Under the pieces are notes generated by a model. It was not told the DNA's origin and did not search any database. It saw nothing but the letters and a program-made list of their open reading frames with translations. From an uncultured beta proteobacterium (GTDB lineage Bacteria; Pseudomonadota; Gammaproteobacteria; Burkholderiales; Burkholderiaceae), in assembly GCA_903930665.1 (NCBI GenBank), contig CAIYZI010000361.1:1-8582 (forward strand): a stretch of DNA of 8,582 bases. The letters run 5' to 3'. This document shows positions 1-6,687 of the stretch, piece by piece; position 1 is the stretch's first letter; the number at the start of each line of letters is the position of its first letter. The translations under genes and the position numbers were made by a program.

Positions 1-282
1 GAGATTGAAGTGCCTACGCTTTCTGGGCGTGTTGAGTTTCCGATTCCTGAAGGTACGCAAACCGGGAAAACTTTCCGTTTGCGCAATAAGGGAATTAAGG
101 GTCTGCGTTCATCTATCGTTGGCGACCTCTTTGTTCACGTAATTGTGGAGACGCCTATTAAACTGTCTGATGAGCAGAAGAAACTGCTCAAAAAATTCGA
201 TGACAGCTTAAAAACTGGTGGCGATAAACATAACCCTCATCAAAAGGGCTGGTTTGATGGTGTAAAAAGTTTTTTTAGTTAA
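1..282 (+). CDS. dnaJ: Chaperone protein DnaJ, C-terminal part (5' end outside window)
   Basis: This is the last 93 residues of the Hsp40 co-chaperone DnaJ, which hands unfolded substrates to DnaK and stimulates its ATPase in the cytosol. The frame is open from base 1, so the GTG at base 10 is an internal valine and not a start. The visible part begins EIEVPTLSGRV, continues through ETQTGKTFRLR-like and GDLFVHVIVETP segments, and ends GWFDGVKSFFS. These match the second C-terminal beta-sandwich (CTD II) and dimerisation tail of E. coli DnaJ (EIEVPTLDGRV ... GDLLCRVVVETP ... FFDGVKKFF). The J domain, G/F region and zinc-finger CxxCxGxG repeats must lie upstream of the window. The gene ends in TAA 18 bases before the stop codon of the convergent panB. 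grpE and dnaK would be expected upstream, but this cannot be seen. Family assignment is very secure. Confidence 0.96.
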   Translation, partial: EIEVPTLSGRVEFPIPEGTQTGKTFRLRNKGIKGLRSSIVGDLFVHVIVETPIKLSDEQKKLLKKFDDSLKTGGDKHNPHQKGWFDGVKSFFS

Positions 283-300
283 TTGCCAAAATACCTAGGC

Positions 301-1119
301 TTAACCAGCAAAGCCGTGTTCGGATCCGGGGAAGTTCCCGGATTTCACATCCCTAACATAGGCTTTGACTGCCGCCTCGATAGAGGGGTGCCCATGCATA
401 AAGTTTTTAACAAACTTTGGCGGCCTTCCGGGGCTAATGCCCAGCATATCTTGTAATACCAAAACTTGACCAGAGCAATCTGGACCTGCACCTATCCCAA
501 TAGTGGGAATGGAAAGAGCTTCAGTAATGTGTTTTCCAAGTGAAGAGGGGATGGCTTCAAGTACCACCATCTGTGCTCCTGCTTGCTCACAAGCATGCGC
601 TTGTTCAAGCATCAGGCTTGCAGCATCTTTCGATTTGCCTTGAACTTTATAGCCACCCAATAGATGGACTGATTGGGGTAGTAAACCTAGATGGGCGCAA
701 ACTGGTACGCTACGTTCTACTAGGTACGCAATAATTTCGACTTGCCAGTGGCCACCACCTTCAAGCTTGACCATATCGGCACCAGCGCGCATTAATTGAG
801 CTGCTGATTCCAATGCTTGAGCGGGATTTCCGTAACTAGCAAAAGGTAAATCAGCAATGATAAAAGCGTGCGTATTGGCACGTGCAACACATTCAGTATG
901 ATACGCAATGTGTTCAATGGTGACCGGTGTAGTACTCGTTTGTCCCTGAATGACATTGCCTAAGGAGTCGCCAATCAAAATCGTTTCAACGCCACAGCGA
1001 TTAAGAAGGGCTGACATCGTTGAATCATATGCTGTCAACATAGAAATCTTCTCTCCCTCGGCATGCATTGAGAGGAGCTTAGAAATAGAGATTGGCTTAT
1101 CGCCTTGTAGGTAACCCAT
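301..1119 (-). CDS. panB: 3-methyl-2-oxobutanoate hydroxymethyltransferase (ketopantoate hydroxymethyltransferase)
   Basis: PanB makes ketopantoate from 2-oxoisovalerate and 5,10-methylene-tetrahydrofolate, the first committed step of pantothenate and CoA synthesis, in the cytosol. The 272-residue protein covers the whole family (E. coli 264). Hallmarks are LTAYD near residue 31, LIGDSLGNVIQG (48-59), ADLPFASY (89-96), MRAGADMVKLEGG (110-122), CAHLGLLPQSV (141-151), GGYKVQGK (155-162), VLEAIP (186-191) and IPTIGIGAG (204-212). By alignment with E. coli, Asp51, Asp90 and Glu120 are the Mg ligands and Glu188 is the catalytic acid/base. The chosen ATG gives the MxYLQ N-terminus typical of Burkholderiales PanB, but there is no obvious Shine-Dalgarno sequence before it. 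It begins 17 bases after folK, so it is probably read from the same mRNA and perhaps translationally coupled. It is the last gene of the cluster; panC does not follow. Confidence 0.97.
   Translation of the reverse strand: MGYLQGDKPISISKLLSMHAEGEKISMLTAYDSTMSALLNRCGVETILIGDSLGNVIQGQTSTTPVTIEHIAYHTECVARANTHAFIIADLPFASYGNPAQALESAAQLMRAGADMVKLEGGGHWQVEIIAYLVERSVPVCAHLGLLPQSVHLLGGYKVQGKSKDAASLMLEQAHACEQAGAQMVVLEAIPSSLGKHITEALSIPTIGIGAGPDCSGQVLVLQDMLGISPGRPPKFVKNFMHGHPSIEAAVKAYVRDVKSGNFPGSEHGFAG
323..344 (+). terminator. Possible dnaJ 3'-end hairpin inside the panB 3' end
   Basis: In plus-strand RNA, bases 323-331 pair with 336-344 around the tetraloop AAGT. The seven inner-to-middle pairs 324-330/337-343 are Watson-Crick and GC-rich, with a G.U pair at each end. 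On the opposite strand the two G.U pairs become A.C mismatches, so the structure favours the dnaJ transcript. It starts 41 bases after the dnaJ stop and is followed only by a short ATTTC, not a full U-tract. It could end or protect dnaJ mRNA, but it lies in panB codons (NFPGS region) and may be coincidence. Confidence 0.3.
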
Positions 1120-1136
1120 GGCGTGAGTTTAATGAA

Positions 1137-1664
1137 TTAATGGGAAGCCGAACTATAAATAGCTTTTTCCCCGCAGCTACAGTTCCGGCAGGGGAGTTTT
1201 TCAATGCGTTGGTGTGCCACTTTGGGCAGGTAAGTCTTTAGCTCGCCAAGATGGGGTAAAAAAATATCCGGTGCAATCTCCAGCAGCGGCAGCAGTACAA
1301 AAGAGCGCTCAATAATCCGGGGATGGGGAAGGGTTAATTCGGAATCATTTTGAGATATGCCTTCAAAAAATAGGATATCCAAATCTAAAGTACGCGGTGC
1401 ATTGAGGTATGGTCGCTCACGACCAAATTCTTGTTCAATGGCTTGGCAGATGTGTAGAAGACCGTAAGGACTGAGTTGTGTTTCGATCTCAATAACAGCA
1501 TTAATGTAATCGCCACCAGTCGCCTCTACAGGTGCGCTTTGATAGAAACAGCTTTTTGCGATGACCTGTAACTCGCAACGCAAGGCAAGGCAAACGATCG
1601 CATCAGTAATGAGCTGCCGCGTATCGCCTATATTTCCGCCAAATCCAATAAAAGCCCGAGGCAT
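1137..1664 (-). CDS. folK: 2-amino-4-hydroxy-6-hydroxymethyldihydropteridine pyrophosphokinase (HPPK)
   Basis: FolK transfers pyrophosphate from ATP to 6-hydroxymethyl-7,8-dihydropterin, giving the substrate for dihydropteroate synthase in folate synthesis. The N-terminus FIGFGGNIGD (5-14) is the usual beta-strand and loop. Residues YQSAPVEATGGDYINAV (41-57) match the conserved SxFYxTxPxG...PxYLNAV block. The signature APRTLDLDILFF (89-100) carries Arg91 and the two Mg-binding aspartates Asp94 and Asp96. LPHPRIIERSFVLLPLLEIAP (112-132) completes the fold. The protein is 175 residues, against 159 in E. coli. The excess is a C-terminal tail with a CRNCSCG cluster (Cys159, Cys162, Cys164), not part of the usual enzyme core. 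The gene starts 44 bases after pcnB, across an AT-rich spacer, with a weak GGA at Shine-Dalgarno distance. pcnB-folK adjacency is also found in E. coli and many other proteobacteria. Confidence 0.96.
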   Translation of the reverse strand: MPRAFIGFGGNIGDTRQLITDAIVCLALRCELQVIAKSCFYQSAPVEATGGDYINAVIEIETQLSPYGLLHICQAIEQEFGRERPYLNAPRTLDLDILFFEGISQNDSELTLPHPRIIERSFVLLPLLEIAPDIFLPHLGELKTYLPKVAHQRIEKLPCRNCSCGEKAIYSSASH

Positions 1665-1708
1665 ACAGATTCCAAAAATGAGATAAAACTACTTTACAGA
1701 ATTTTTTA

Positions 1709-3118
1709 TTAATTTGCTGACTCTGGTGCACTTTCAGCAGGCGTATTGATTTTGGCTTTTCTGCGACGACGCTTTTTAGGGGCAGAGGAGGCATTTCCAG
1801 ACTCATTTTTGGCTGATGCCATCAATTCATCTTGCCCGGCTGCATCGGAGTCAATAAAACTTGTCCACCAATCTCCTAGGCTCGAGTTTTGTTCCCCAGC
1901 CGCACAGCGCAGTAGCAAGAAGTCATAACCCGCTCTAAATCTTGGAGATTCAATCAAACGATAAGGATAGCGACCAACGCGTTTTTCAAAACGGGGCTGC
2001 ATAGCCCAAATTTCTCGCATGTCACTTTCAAACCGACGTTGAATCGTCATACCATTACTCTGTTTGGCAATTGTTTCGTCCATCGCCTCATGTAAAGCTG
2101 GAATATTGGCCATGCCTCCTGCGATATTCTTTTTCCAATTCTTCAAAAGCTCTGGCCATAAGAGGGTGGCAAATAGGAATCCTGCAGACACGCTTTTTCC
2201 GGATTGAATGCGTTTATCCGTGCTGTCTAAAGCGAGATGAACAAACTCATTAGCTTCTTTGGAGGTCGCTTTCTCATCCAAAATATGATCAAGCAATGGA
2301 AGCAGGCCATGGTGCAAACCTGCATCACGAAGACCTTGAATTGCTGCCCATGAATATCCCGACATCAGTAGCTTTAGAATTTCATCAAACAAGCGTGCTT
2401 GCGGAACGTCATGTATGAGCTTGCCCAATTTCGCTATTGGCGCGCGAGTCGCTTCGTCTAAGGTAAATCCTGTTTTTGCAGCAAAGCGAATTGCTCGGAG
2501 CATACGAATAGGATCTTCGCGATAGCGCTTAGCGGCATCACCAATCATTCGCAAGGTCTTTTTTTGGATATCTGCCATACCGCCGTGGTAATCCAAGACG
2601 GTTTCAGTAGAGGGGTCGTAATACATTGCATTAATGCTTAAATCACGACGTGCAGCATCCTCACCTTGCGAGCCCCAAACGTTATCGTGCAAAATTCTGC
2701 CACTTTCAGCAAGGTGATCCCCAGCGTTTTCTAGCAACGCTCTGAAGGTCGAGACTTCAATGATCTCAGGGTGTCCTTTGCCAAAAAAGGTAACGTGCAC
2801 AATCTGAAAGCGGCGACCAATTAAACGGGCTTTACGAAAAAGTTTTTGTACTTGTTCAGGGGTTGCATTGGTGGCTACATCAAAATCTTTTGGGCCAATT
2901 CCTAGAACCAAGTCGCGCACAGCGCCGCCGACAATAAAAGCTTCATAGCCTGCTTGCTGAAGGGTGTGAGTTACCTTGACTGCATTCTTAGAAAGCAGAT
3001 GGGGATCAATGCGATGGGTTTTTTTAGGAATCCGCTTAGGGGCTCCAGAATTGTTAGCGTGTGTAGGGCGGACCATAGGGTCGCGTCGCAAAATACGCTT
3101 GATAAATTTAGTGATCAT
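1709..3118 (-). CDS. pcnB: Poly(A) polymerase I
   Basis: PcnB adds 3' poly(A) tails to RNAs, which promotes their decay by the degradosome and exonucleases and also affects plasmid copy-control RNAs. Length is 469 residues (E. coli about 465). The class II nucleotidyltransferase head has FIVGGAVRDLVLG (61-73) and DFD with catalytic Asp78 and Asp80. LIGRRFQIVHV (99-109) is the motif that separates bacterial poly(A) polymerases from CCA-adding enzymes. DAARRDLSINAMYYD (154-168) and REDPIRMLRAIRFAAKTGF (200-218) are the RRD and neck motifs. The tail is strongly basic (KKRRRRK, about 448-454), as in other PcnB proteins that use a basic end to bind RNA. The start ATG overlaps the TGA of the HAD gene (ATGA), and the MITKFIKRIL-like N-terminus is common in the order, so I prefer it to Met15. 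A tRNA nucleotidyltransferase is the main alternative and is unlikely given the motif. Confidence 0.95.
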   Translation of the reverse strand: MITKFIKRILRRDPMVRPTHANNSGAPKRIPKKTHRIDPHLLSKNAVKVTHTLQQAGYEAFIVGGAVRDLVLGIGPKDFDVATNATPEQVQKLFRKARLIGRRFQIVHVTFFGKGHPEIIEVSTFRALLENAGDHLAESGRILHDNVWGSQGEDAARRDLSINAMYYDPSTETVLDYHGGMADIQKKTLRMIGDAAKRYREDPIRMLRAIRFAAKTGFTLDEATRAPIAKLGKLIHDVPQARLFDEILKLLMSGYSWAAIQGLRDAGLHHGLLPLLDHILDEKATSKEANEFVHLALDSTDKRIQSGKSVSAGFLFATLLWPELLKNWKKNIAGGMANIPALHEAMDETIAKQSNGMTIQRRFESDMREIWAMQPRFEKRVGRYPYRLIESPRFRAGYDFLLLRCAAGEQNSSLGDWWTSFIDSDAAGQDELMASAKNESGNASSAPKKRRRRKAKINTPAESAPESAN

Positions 3119-3795
3119 GCAAATAATTCCAAAATAGGCCAGTGACGTTTTTCCGCTTCAATACGAAGGCGCGCATCAGGATTGGTGGCAACTGGGTTGC
3201 TAACCTGCTCTAGCAGGGGTAGATCATTCATGGAATCCGAATAAAAGTAGCTGTAAGGTAACTTGTCTAAGAAGAGATTTTGACTCGATAGCCAATCGTG
3301 CACGCGTTGTATTTTTCCTTCACGAAAGCTGGGGATGCCTCTTACTTCGCCGGTATAACTTGCTAATGGGTCATCGCCAATCGTTGCGGGCTCGGTTGCA
3401 ACCAAATGTTCAATTCCAAAACTCTCTACGATGGGGCGCGTAACAAAACTATTTGTTGCGGTAACAACGCAACAAAGATCTCCAGCATCTTGATGGCGCT
3501 TAACCAAATCAATTGCCTTTTGGCGTAATTGACCTGTAATCACTTCTTGCATAAATGCATCGTGCCAATCTTTCAGTTGCGCACGTGAGTGTTCTGAAAG
3601 TGGCTTAAGAGCAAAGCGCAAAAATTCTTGAATATCCAACTTACCATCTTTGTAGTCTTGGTAAAAACGTTCATTTTGCTGCGCATAGTATTGAGAATCC
3701 ACAACGCCAATACGAGCCAGGAACTGACCCCATTCATAGTCGCTATCGCAAGGTAATAGTGTGTGATCTAAGTCGAAGAGGGCAAGTTGGGTCAT
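3115..3795 (-). CDS. HAD superfamily subfamily IB phosphatase (SerB-like), substrate unknown
   Basis: A 226-residue cytosolic phosphohydrolase of the haloacid dehalogenase superfamily. All four catalytic motifs are present: motif I FDLDHTLL with nucleophile Asp8 and acid/base Asp10; motif II VVTATN with Thr112 or Thr114; motif III Lys161 in FREGKIQRV; motif IV YSDSMNDLPLL with Mg-binding Asp187 and Asp191. The helical cap between motifs I and II (about 15-95) fits subfamily IB, the group of phosphoserine phosphatase. There is no ACT domain, so it is not full-length SerB. It starts 6 bases after hda and its TGA overlaps the pcnB ATG, so the three are certainly cotranscribed. Related proteins are variously labelled phosphoserine phosphatase or an alternative histidinol-phosphatase; nothing in the sequence fixes the substrate. 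The DDP at 141-143 and RGIPSFREG at 152-160 are typical of this branch. Confidence 0.88.
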   Translation of the reverse strand: MTQLALFDLDHTLLPCDSDYEWGQFLARIGVVDSQYYAQQNERFYQDYKDGKLDIQEFLRFALKPLSEHSRAQLKDWHDAFMQEVITGQLRQKAIDLVKRHQDAGDLCCVVTATNSFVTRPIVESFGIEHLVATEPATIGDDPLASYTGEVRGIPSFREGKIQRVHDWLSSQNLFLDKLPYSYFYSDSMNDLPLLEQVSNPVATNPDARLRIEAEKRHWPILELFA

Positions 3796-3801
3796 GAAGT
3801 T

Positions 3802-4560
3802 TTATTTAGGCAGCAAAAGCTCGCGCACAAGGGGCAAGGTAACAGCACGTTTCGTTTCTAGAGAATAAGCATCCAAAGCATCAATTAAAGCCATTAAATT
3901 TGGCATATCCCGATAAAAGCGACTGAGCAGCCAAGGTAAAACATCAGGCGATAAAACCAGTCCGCGAGCCTGGGCTGCTTGTTCCAGAGCTTGTATTTTC
4001 TCATCATCATCCAAAAGGTAGGTTTGAAAGATTAAACCCCACCCTAAGCGTGTTCTAAGATCTTCCCGAAGGCGTAATGCGCCCGGCGCAGCATTCCCCG
4101 TCATAAAGATATGAATGGCTTTGCTTGCCTGCACCTCATTGAGTATGCGAAACAAAGAGCTCACTGAGCGCTCATCTAGGCGATCCACATCATCGACCGT
4201 AATTACTGCAGGTAGTTTGCTTTGACTGAGAAAAGGCATTTTTTCTTCTAGTCGTACCCAGGATAGTGGTTCATTGGGGGTAAGGTGAAAATGCTCTAAA
4301 CCAGATATTTGCGCCGCATTACTTAATGCTTTGAGTAAATGGCTGCGTCCCGATCCCTCAGGTCCCCACCAATAGATCCAGCGTTCGTTAAGAGGGTTAG
4401 CTTCCAGTCTCTCGCCGGTTTTACTTTGCCATGCTTGAGTGAGCTTTCGCAAAGTCCCTAGCAGGGCTAAATCTTTTCCAGGTAGGAAGTTATCAAGACT
4501 GGCTGGCGGAGTATGACTGAGATCCAGTGCAAACTGACGCGGAAGCGGGGTTTTATTCAT
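3802..4560 (-). CDS. hda: DnaA regulatory inactivator Hda
   Basis: Hda is a DnaA-like AAA+ protein that, bound to the DNA-loaded beta clamp, makes DnaA hydrolyse its ATP and so prevents re-initiation of replication (RIDA). The N-terminus has QFALDL (9-14), which fits the clamp-binding pentapeptide/hexapeptide of Hda (QLSLPL in E. coli). Walker A is GPEGSGRS (66-73) with Arg72 in place of the usual Lys; E. coli Hda has the same Arg, so this is a family trait and not a defect. Walker B is VITVDDVD with Asp123-Asp124. The box VII segment LREDLRTRLGWG (164-175) holds Arg171, the likely arginine finger, and RFYRDMPNLMALIDALD (214-230) is the sensor II region. There is no C-terminal DnaA DNA-binding domain. 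Length is 252 residues (E. coli about 233-248 depending on start). It lies 12 bases after the AI-2E gene. Confidence 0.94.
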   Translation of the reverse strand: MNKTPLPRQFALDLSHTPPASLDNFLPGKDLALLGTLRKLTQAWQSKTGERLEANPLNERWIYWWGPEGSGRSHLLKALSNAAQISGLEHFHLTPNEPLSWVRLEEKMPFLSQSKLPAVITVDDVDRLDERSVSSLFRILNEVQASKAIHIFMTGNAAPGALRLREDLRTRLGWGLIFQTYLLDDDEKIQALEQAAQARGLVLSPDVLPWLLSRFYRDMPNLMALIDALDAYSLETKRAVTLPLVRELLLPK

Positions 4561-4572
4561 TACTTCTTTGTT

Positions 4573-5562
4573 TTACTTTTTGTACCAGTCGCTTTGGACA
4601 TAGCGACCCCAGGCATACTTTACAAGCACCAGACTTACTGCGCTAATTGGGAGTGCTAGTAAAACACCAAAAAAGCCAAAAAGTTTTCCGAATAGCAGTA
4701 ATGCAAATAGGACAGCAACAGGGTGTAAACCAATGCGCTCCCCCACTAAGCGTGGAGTCAAGAAAAAGCCTTCTAAGAATTGACCTAAGCCGTACAAAAT
4801 AAGAATACCGATGATTTCGCTACCAGGGCCAAATTGCAAGAGCGTCGAAAGAGCTGCTAGTGAAAATCCCAGGGTAATACCAATATAAGGAATAACGATC
4901 ATGAGTGCAGTGAACACCCCTAAGGCAACGGCCCCCTTGACCCCCAGTAGACTTAATCCAACGCTATAAAAAACAGACATGATGGAGATGACGATCAGCA
5001 TCCCTCTGAGGTACTGTGAAAGCAAGCCATCGGTATGCATGGCCAGATGATGGACGGTTTCTTGGGCCCTGATCGGAACAAGGCTTTGGACTAGATTGAA
5101 AAAATGGTCCCAATCCATGAGTAGATAAAACATCACAAAAAGAATTAGGACGGCGTTTACAAATCCTGCGATGACTGAAGTGCTGGACATAAGCACTGTA
5201 TCGAGGGTGGTGCTCATCAAAACATCAGCGTTATCGCTAATATGCTCTGTAACTTTTTCGGTAATGCTGTTTTTGAGGGTAGCCCAATCAAAATTGACAT
5301 GAAATTCACTCAACTTTGGTCCAAGCCAGGTCTGGGTATTTTGAATCCACTCTGGAAGTTGCTGCTTTATCAGGGGGATTTCATTTTTAAGGAGGCCAAT
5401 AAAGAGGCTCAGAATGCAAAAAATGACTCCCAAACCAATAAACATGGCCAATGCGGCGGCCAATGGCCGGGGCAGTCGTCGCCCTTCAAGCCATAGACAA
5501 ACTGGGCGTAGGGCATAAGCCAGAATAAATGCCGTCAAAAAAGGGGTAAAAATTTCAGCCAT
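4573..5562 (-). CDS. AI-2E family transporter (PerM-like inner-membrane protein), short N-terminus
   Basis: A 329-residue polytopic membrane protein of the AI-2E/PerM/TqsA family, whose members export or exchange small solutes; substrates are known for few of them. Likely membrane segments are about 4-24, 33-58, 133-150, 186-207, 210-243, 248-268 and 282-316, with a soluble stretch at about 60-125. Family features are FTPFLTAFILAY (5-16), the IPYIG motif (224-228), EGFFLTPRLVGERIGLHP (264-281) and FGFFGVLLALPISA (295-308). E. coli PerM (353 residues) has a further membrane helix before the part matching residue 5, which is absent here. An in-frame TGA at 5584-5586 rules out an upstream start, and AGAGGA at 5578-5573 supports this ATG. 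It is the first gene of the minus-strand cluster, ahead of hda. The transported substrate is unknown, and the name AI-2E does not show that it moves autoinducer-2. Confidence 0.88.
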   Translation of the reverse strand: MAEIFTPFLTAFILAYALRPVCLWLEGRRLPRPLAAALAMFIGLGVIFCILSLFIGLLKNEIPLIKQQLPEWIQNTQTWLGPKLSEFHVNFDWATLKNSITEKVTEHISDNADVLMSTTLDTVLMSSTSVIAGFVNAVLILFVMFYLLMDWDHFFNLVQSLVPIRAQETVHHLAMHTDGLLSQYLRGMLIVISIMSVFYSVGLSLLGVKGAVALGVFTALMIVIPYIGITLGFSLAALSTLLQFGPGSEIIGILILYGLGQFLEGFFLTPRLVGERIGLHPVAVLFALLLFGKLFGFFGVLLALPISAVSLVLVKYAWGRYVQSDWYKK

Positions 5563-5634
5563 CGTGCTCGAATCCTCTAGAATTCAATGATTCTACTGAT
5601 CAAGCACTGTTTTTACTAATCTTCCAAATCTGCC
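5563..5634. promoter_or_regulatory. Divergent promoter region between the AI-2E/hda cluster and purM
   Basis: This 72-base AT-rich gap is the only non-coding space where both divergent transcripts could start. For the minus strand, TAGAAT at 5595-5590 matches five of six bases of the -10 consensus and would give a leader of about 20 bases containing the AGAGGA site, but no good -35 stands 16-18 bases upstream. For purM, ACTAAT at 5615-5620 is a weak -10 candidate (four of six bases) without a -35. I see no PurR-like operator or other clear palindrome. Promoters may instead extend into the coding regions on either side. Confidence 0.4.
5573..5578 (-). promoter_or_regulatory. Shine-Dalgarno sequence of the AI-2E family gene
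   Basis: AGAGGA on the minus strand, 10 bases before the ATG at 5562. It fixes the start of the membrane protein, which matters because the protein looks N-terminally short for its family. Confidence 0.6.
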
Positions 5635-6687
5635 ATGACCTCATCTTCTAATTCTGCCTCCCAAGGCCTTTCCTATCGTGACGCTGGAGTCGATATTGAC
5701 GCTGGAGATGCTTTAGTTGATCGCATCAAGCCTTTGGCCAAGAAAACCATGCGTGAAGGTGTGTTGGCAGGTATTGGAGGCTTTGGAGCCCTTTTTGAGG
5801 TGCCTAAGCGCTACAAAGAGCCTGTGTTGGTCTCAGGTACCGATGGTGTCGGTACTAAGCTGAGATTGGCTTTTGAGTGGAATCGTCATGACACGATCGG
5901 TCAGGATTTGGTGGCTATGAGCGTAAACGACATCTTGGTTCAAGGTGCCGAGCCTCTATTTTTCTTGGATTACTTTGCCTGTGGCAAATTGACTGTGGAT
6001 ACGGCTGCTACCGTAGTGGCTGGTATCGCTAAGGGTTGTGAACTGTCTGGATGTGCGCTGATTGGCGGAGAAACTGCTGAAATGCCTGGTATGTACCCTC
6101 CAGGCGAGTATGACTTAGCAGGATTTGCGGTCGGAGCAGTAGAAAAATCCAAAATTATTACTGGTTCACGCATTGCCCCTGGCGATGTGGTGTTGGCAAT
6201 TGCTTCGAGTGGTGCTCATTCCAACGGCTATTCATTGGTGAGAAAAATTATTGAGCGTGCTGGCGCGAAGCCAAGCGATGATTTGGGCGGTCGTTCACTG
6301 GGTGATGTAGTGATGGCTCCAACGGAGATTTATGTAAAGCCTTTGCTGAAATTGATCTCGCAAATTGATGTCAAGGGAATGGCGCACATTACCGGCGGCG
6401 GATTAGTGGATAACGTTCCACGTGTTCTGCCTGAGAATATTCAGGCAGTCCTGCATCGTGATAGCTGGCAAATGCCTGAACTCTTTCGCTGGTTGCAGAT
6501 GAAGGGTGGCGTTGCTGATGCAGAGATGGTTCGCGTCTTTAACTGCGGAATTGGTATGGTGGTGATTGTGTCTGCCGATCAAGCCGACACTGCTATTGAA
6601 TCTCTTAAGACCGAAGGTTTAAGTGCATGGGTTGTTGGTGATGTCGTTGAACGTCCAAAAGACGCCCCTCAAACCATCGTTATTTAA
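5635..6687 (+). CDS. purM: Phosphoribosylformylglycinamidine cyclo-ligase (AIR synthetase)
   Basis: PurM closes the imidazole ring in the fifth step of purine synthesis, turning FGAM plus ATP into AIR. The 350-residue protein matches E. coli PurM (about 345) from end to end. Motifs include GLSYRDAGVDIDAGDALV (11-28), GIGGFGALFEVP (46-57), the ATP/metal loop SGTDGVGTKLRLA (67-79), DLVAMSVNDILVQGAEPLFFLDY (91-113), IGGETAEMPGMYPPGEYDLAGF (143-164), SSGAHSNGYSLVRK (191-204), APTEIYVKPL (228-237) and the ITGGGLVDNVPRVLP block. The start gives an N-terminus very close to the E. coli one, but no Shine-Dalgarno sequence precedes it (CTTCCAAATCTGCC). It stands alone on its strand between two minus-strand units. 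Its TAA shares three bases with the TAA of the convergent miaA. purN, its partner in E. coli, is not adjacent. Confidence 0.97.
   Translation: MTSSSNSASQGLSYRDAGVDIDAGDALVDRIKPLAKKTMREGVLAGIGGFGALFEVPKRYKEPVLVSGTDGVGTKLRLAFEWNRHDTIGQDLVAMSVNDILVQGAEPLFFLDYFACGKLTVDTAATVVAGIAKGCELSGCALIGGETAEMPGMYPPGEYDLAGFAVGAVEKSKIITGSRIAPGDVVLAIASSGAHSNGYSLVRKIIERAGAKPSDDLGGRSLGDVVMAPTEIYVKPLLKLISQIDVKGMAHITGGGLVDNVPRVLPENIQAVLHRDSWQMPELFRWLQMKGGVADAEMVRVFNCGIGMVVIVSADQADTAIESLKTEGLSAWVVGDVVERPKDAPQTIVI

Noticed and set aside
264..276. A-run then seven-T run at the dnaJ end as an intrinsic terminator
   Set aside because: The T-run lies before the stop codon, encodes Phe-Phe, and has no stable stem immediately upstream.
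298..315. GGCTT...AAGCC inverted repeat between dnaJ and panB stops
   Set aside because: Five pairs with an eight-base loop and no T-run; weaker than the hairpin at 323-344.
4340..4363. Walker A of Hda has Arg instead of Lys, suggesting an inactive ATPase
   Set aside because: E. coli Hda has the same GRS ending, so it is a family feature and not a lesion.
5577..5586. TCTAGAATTC, overlapping XbaI and EcoRI sites that resemble a cloning junction
   Set aside because: The flanking sequence is continuous, natural intergenic DNA between two intact genes with no vector-like sequence; most likely chance.
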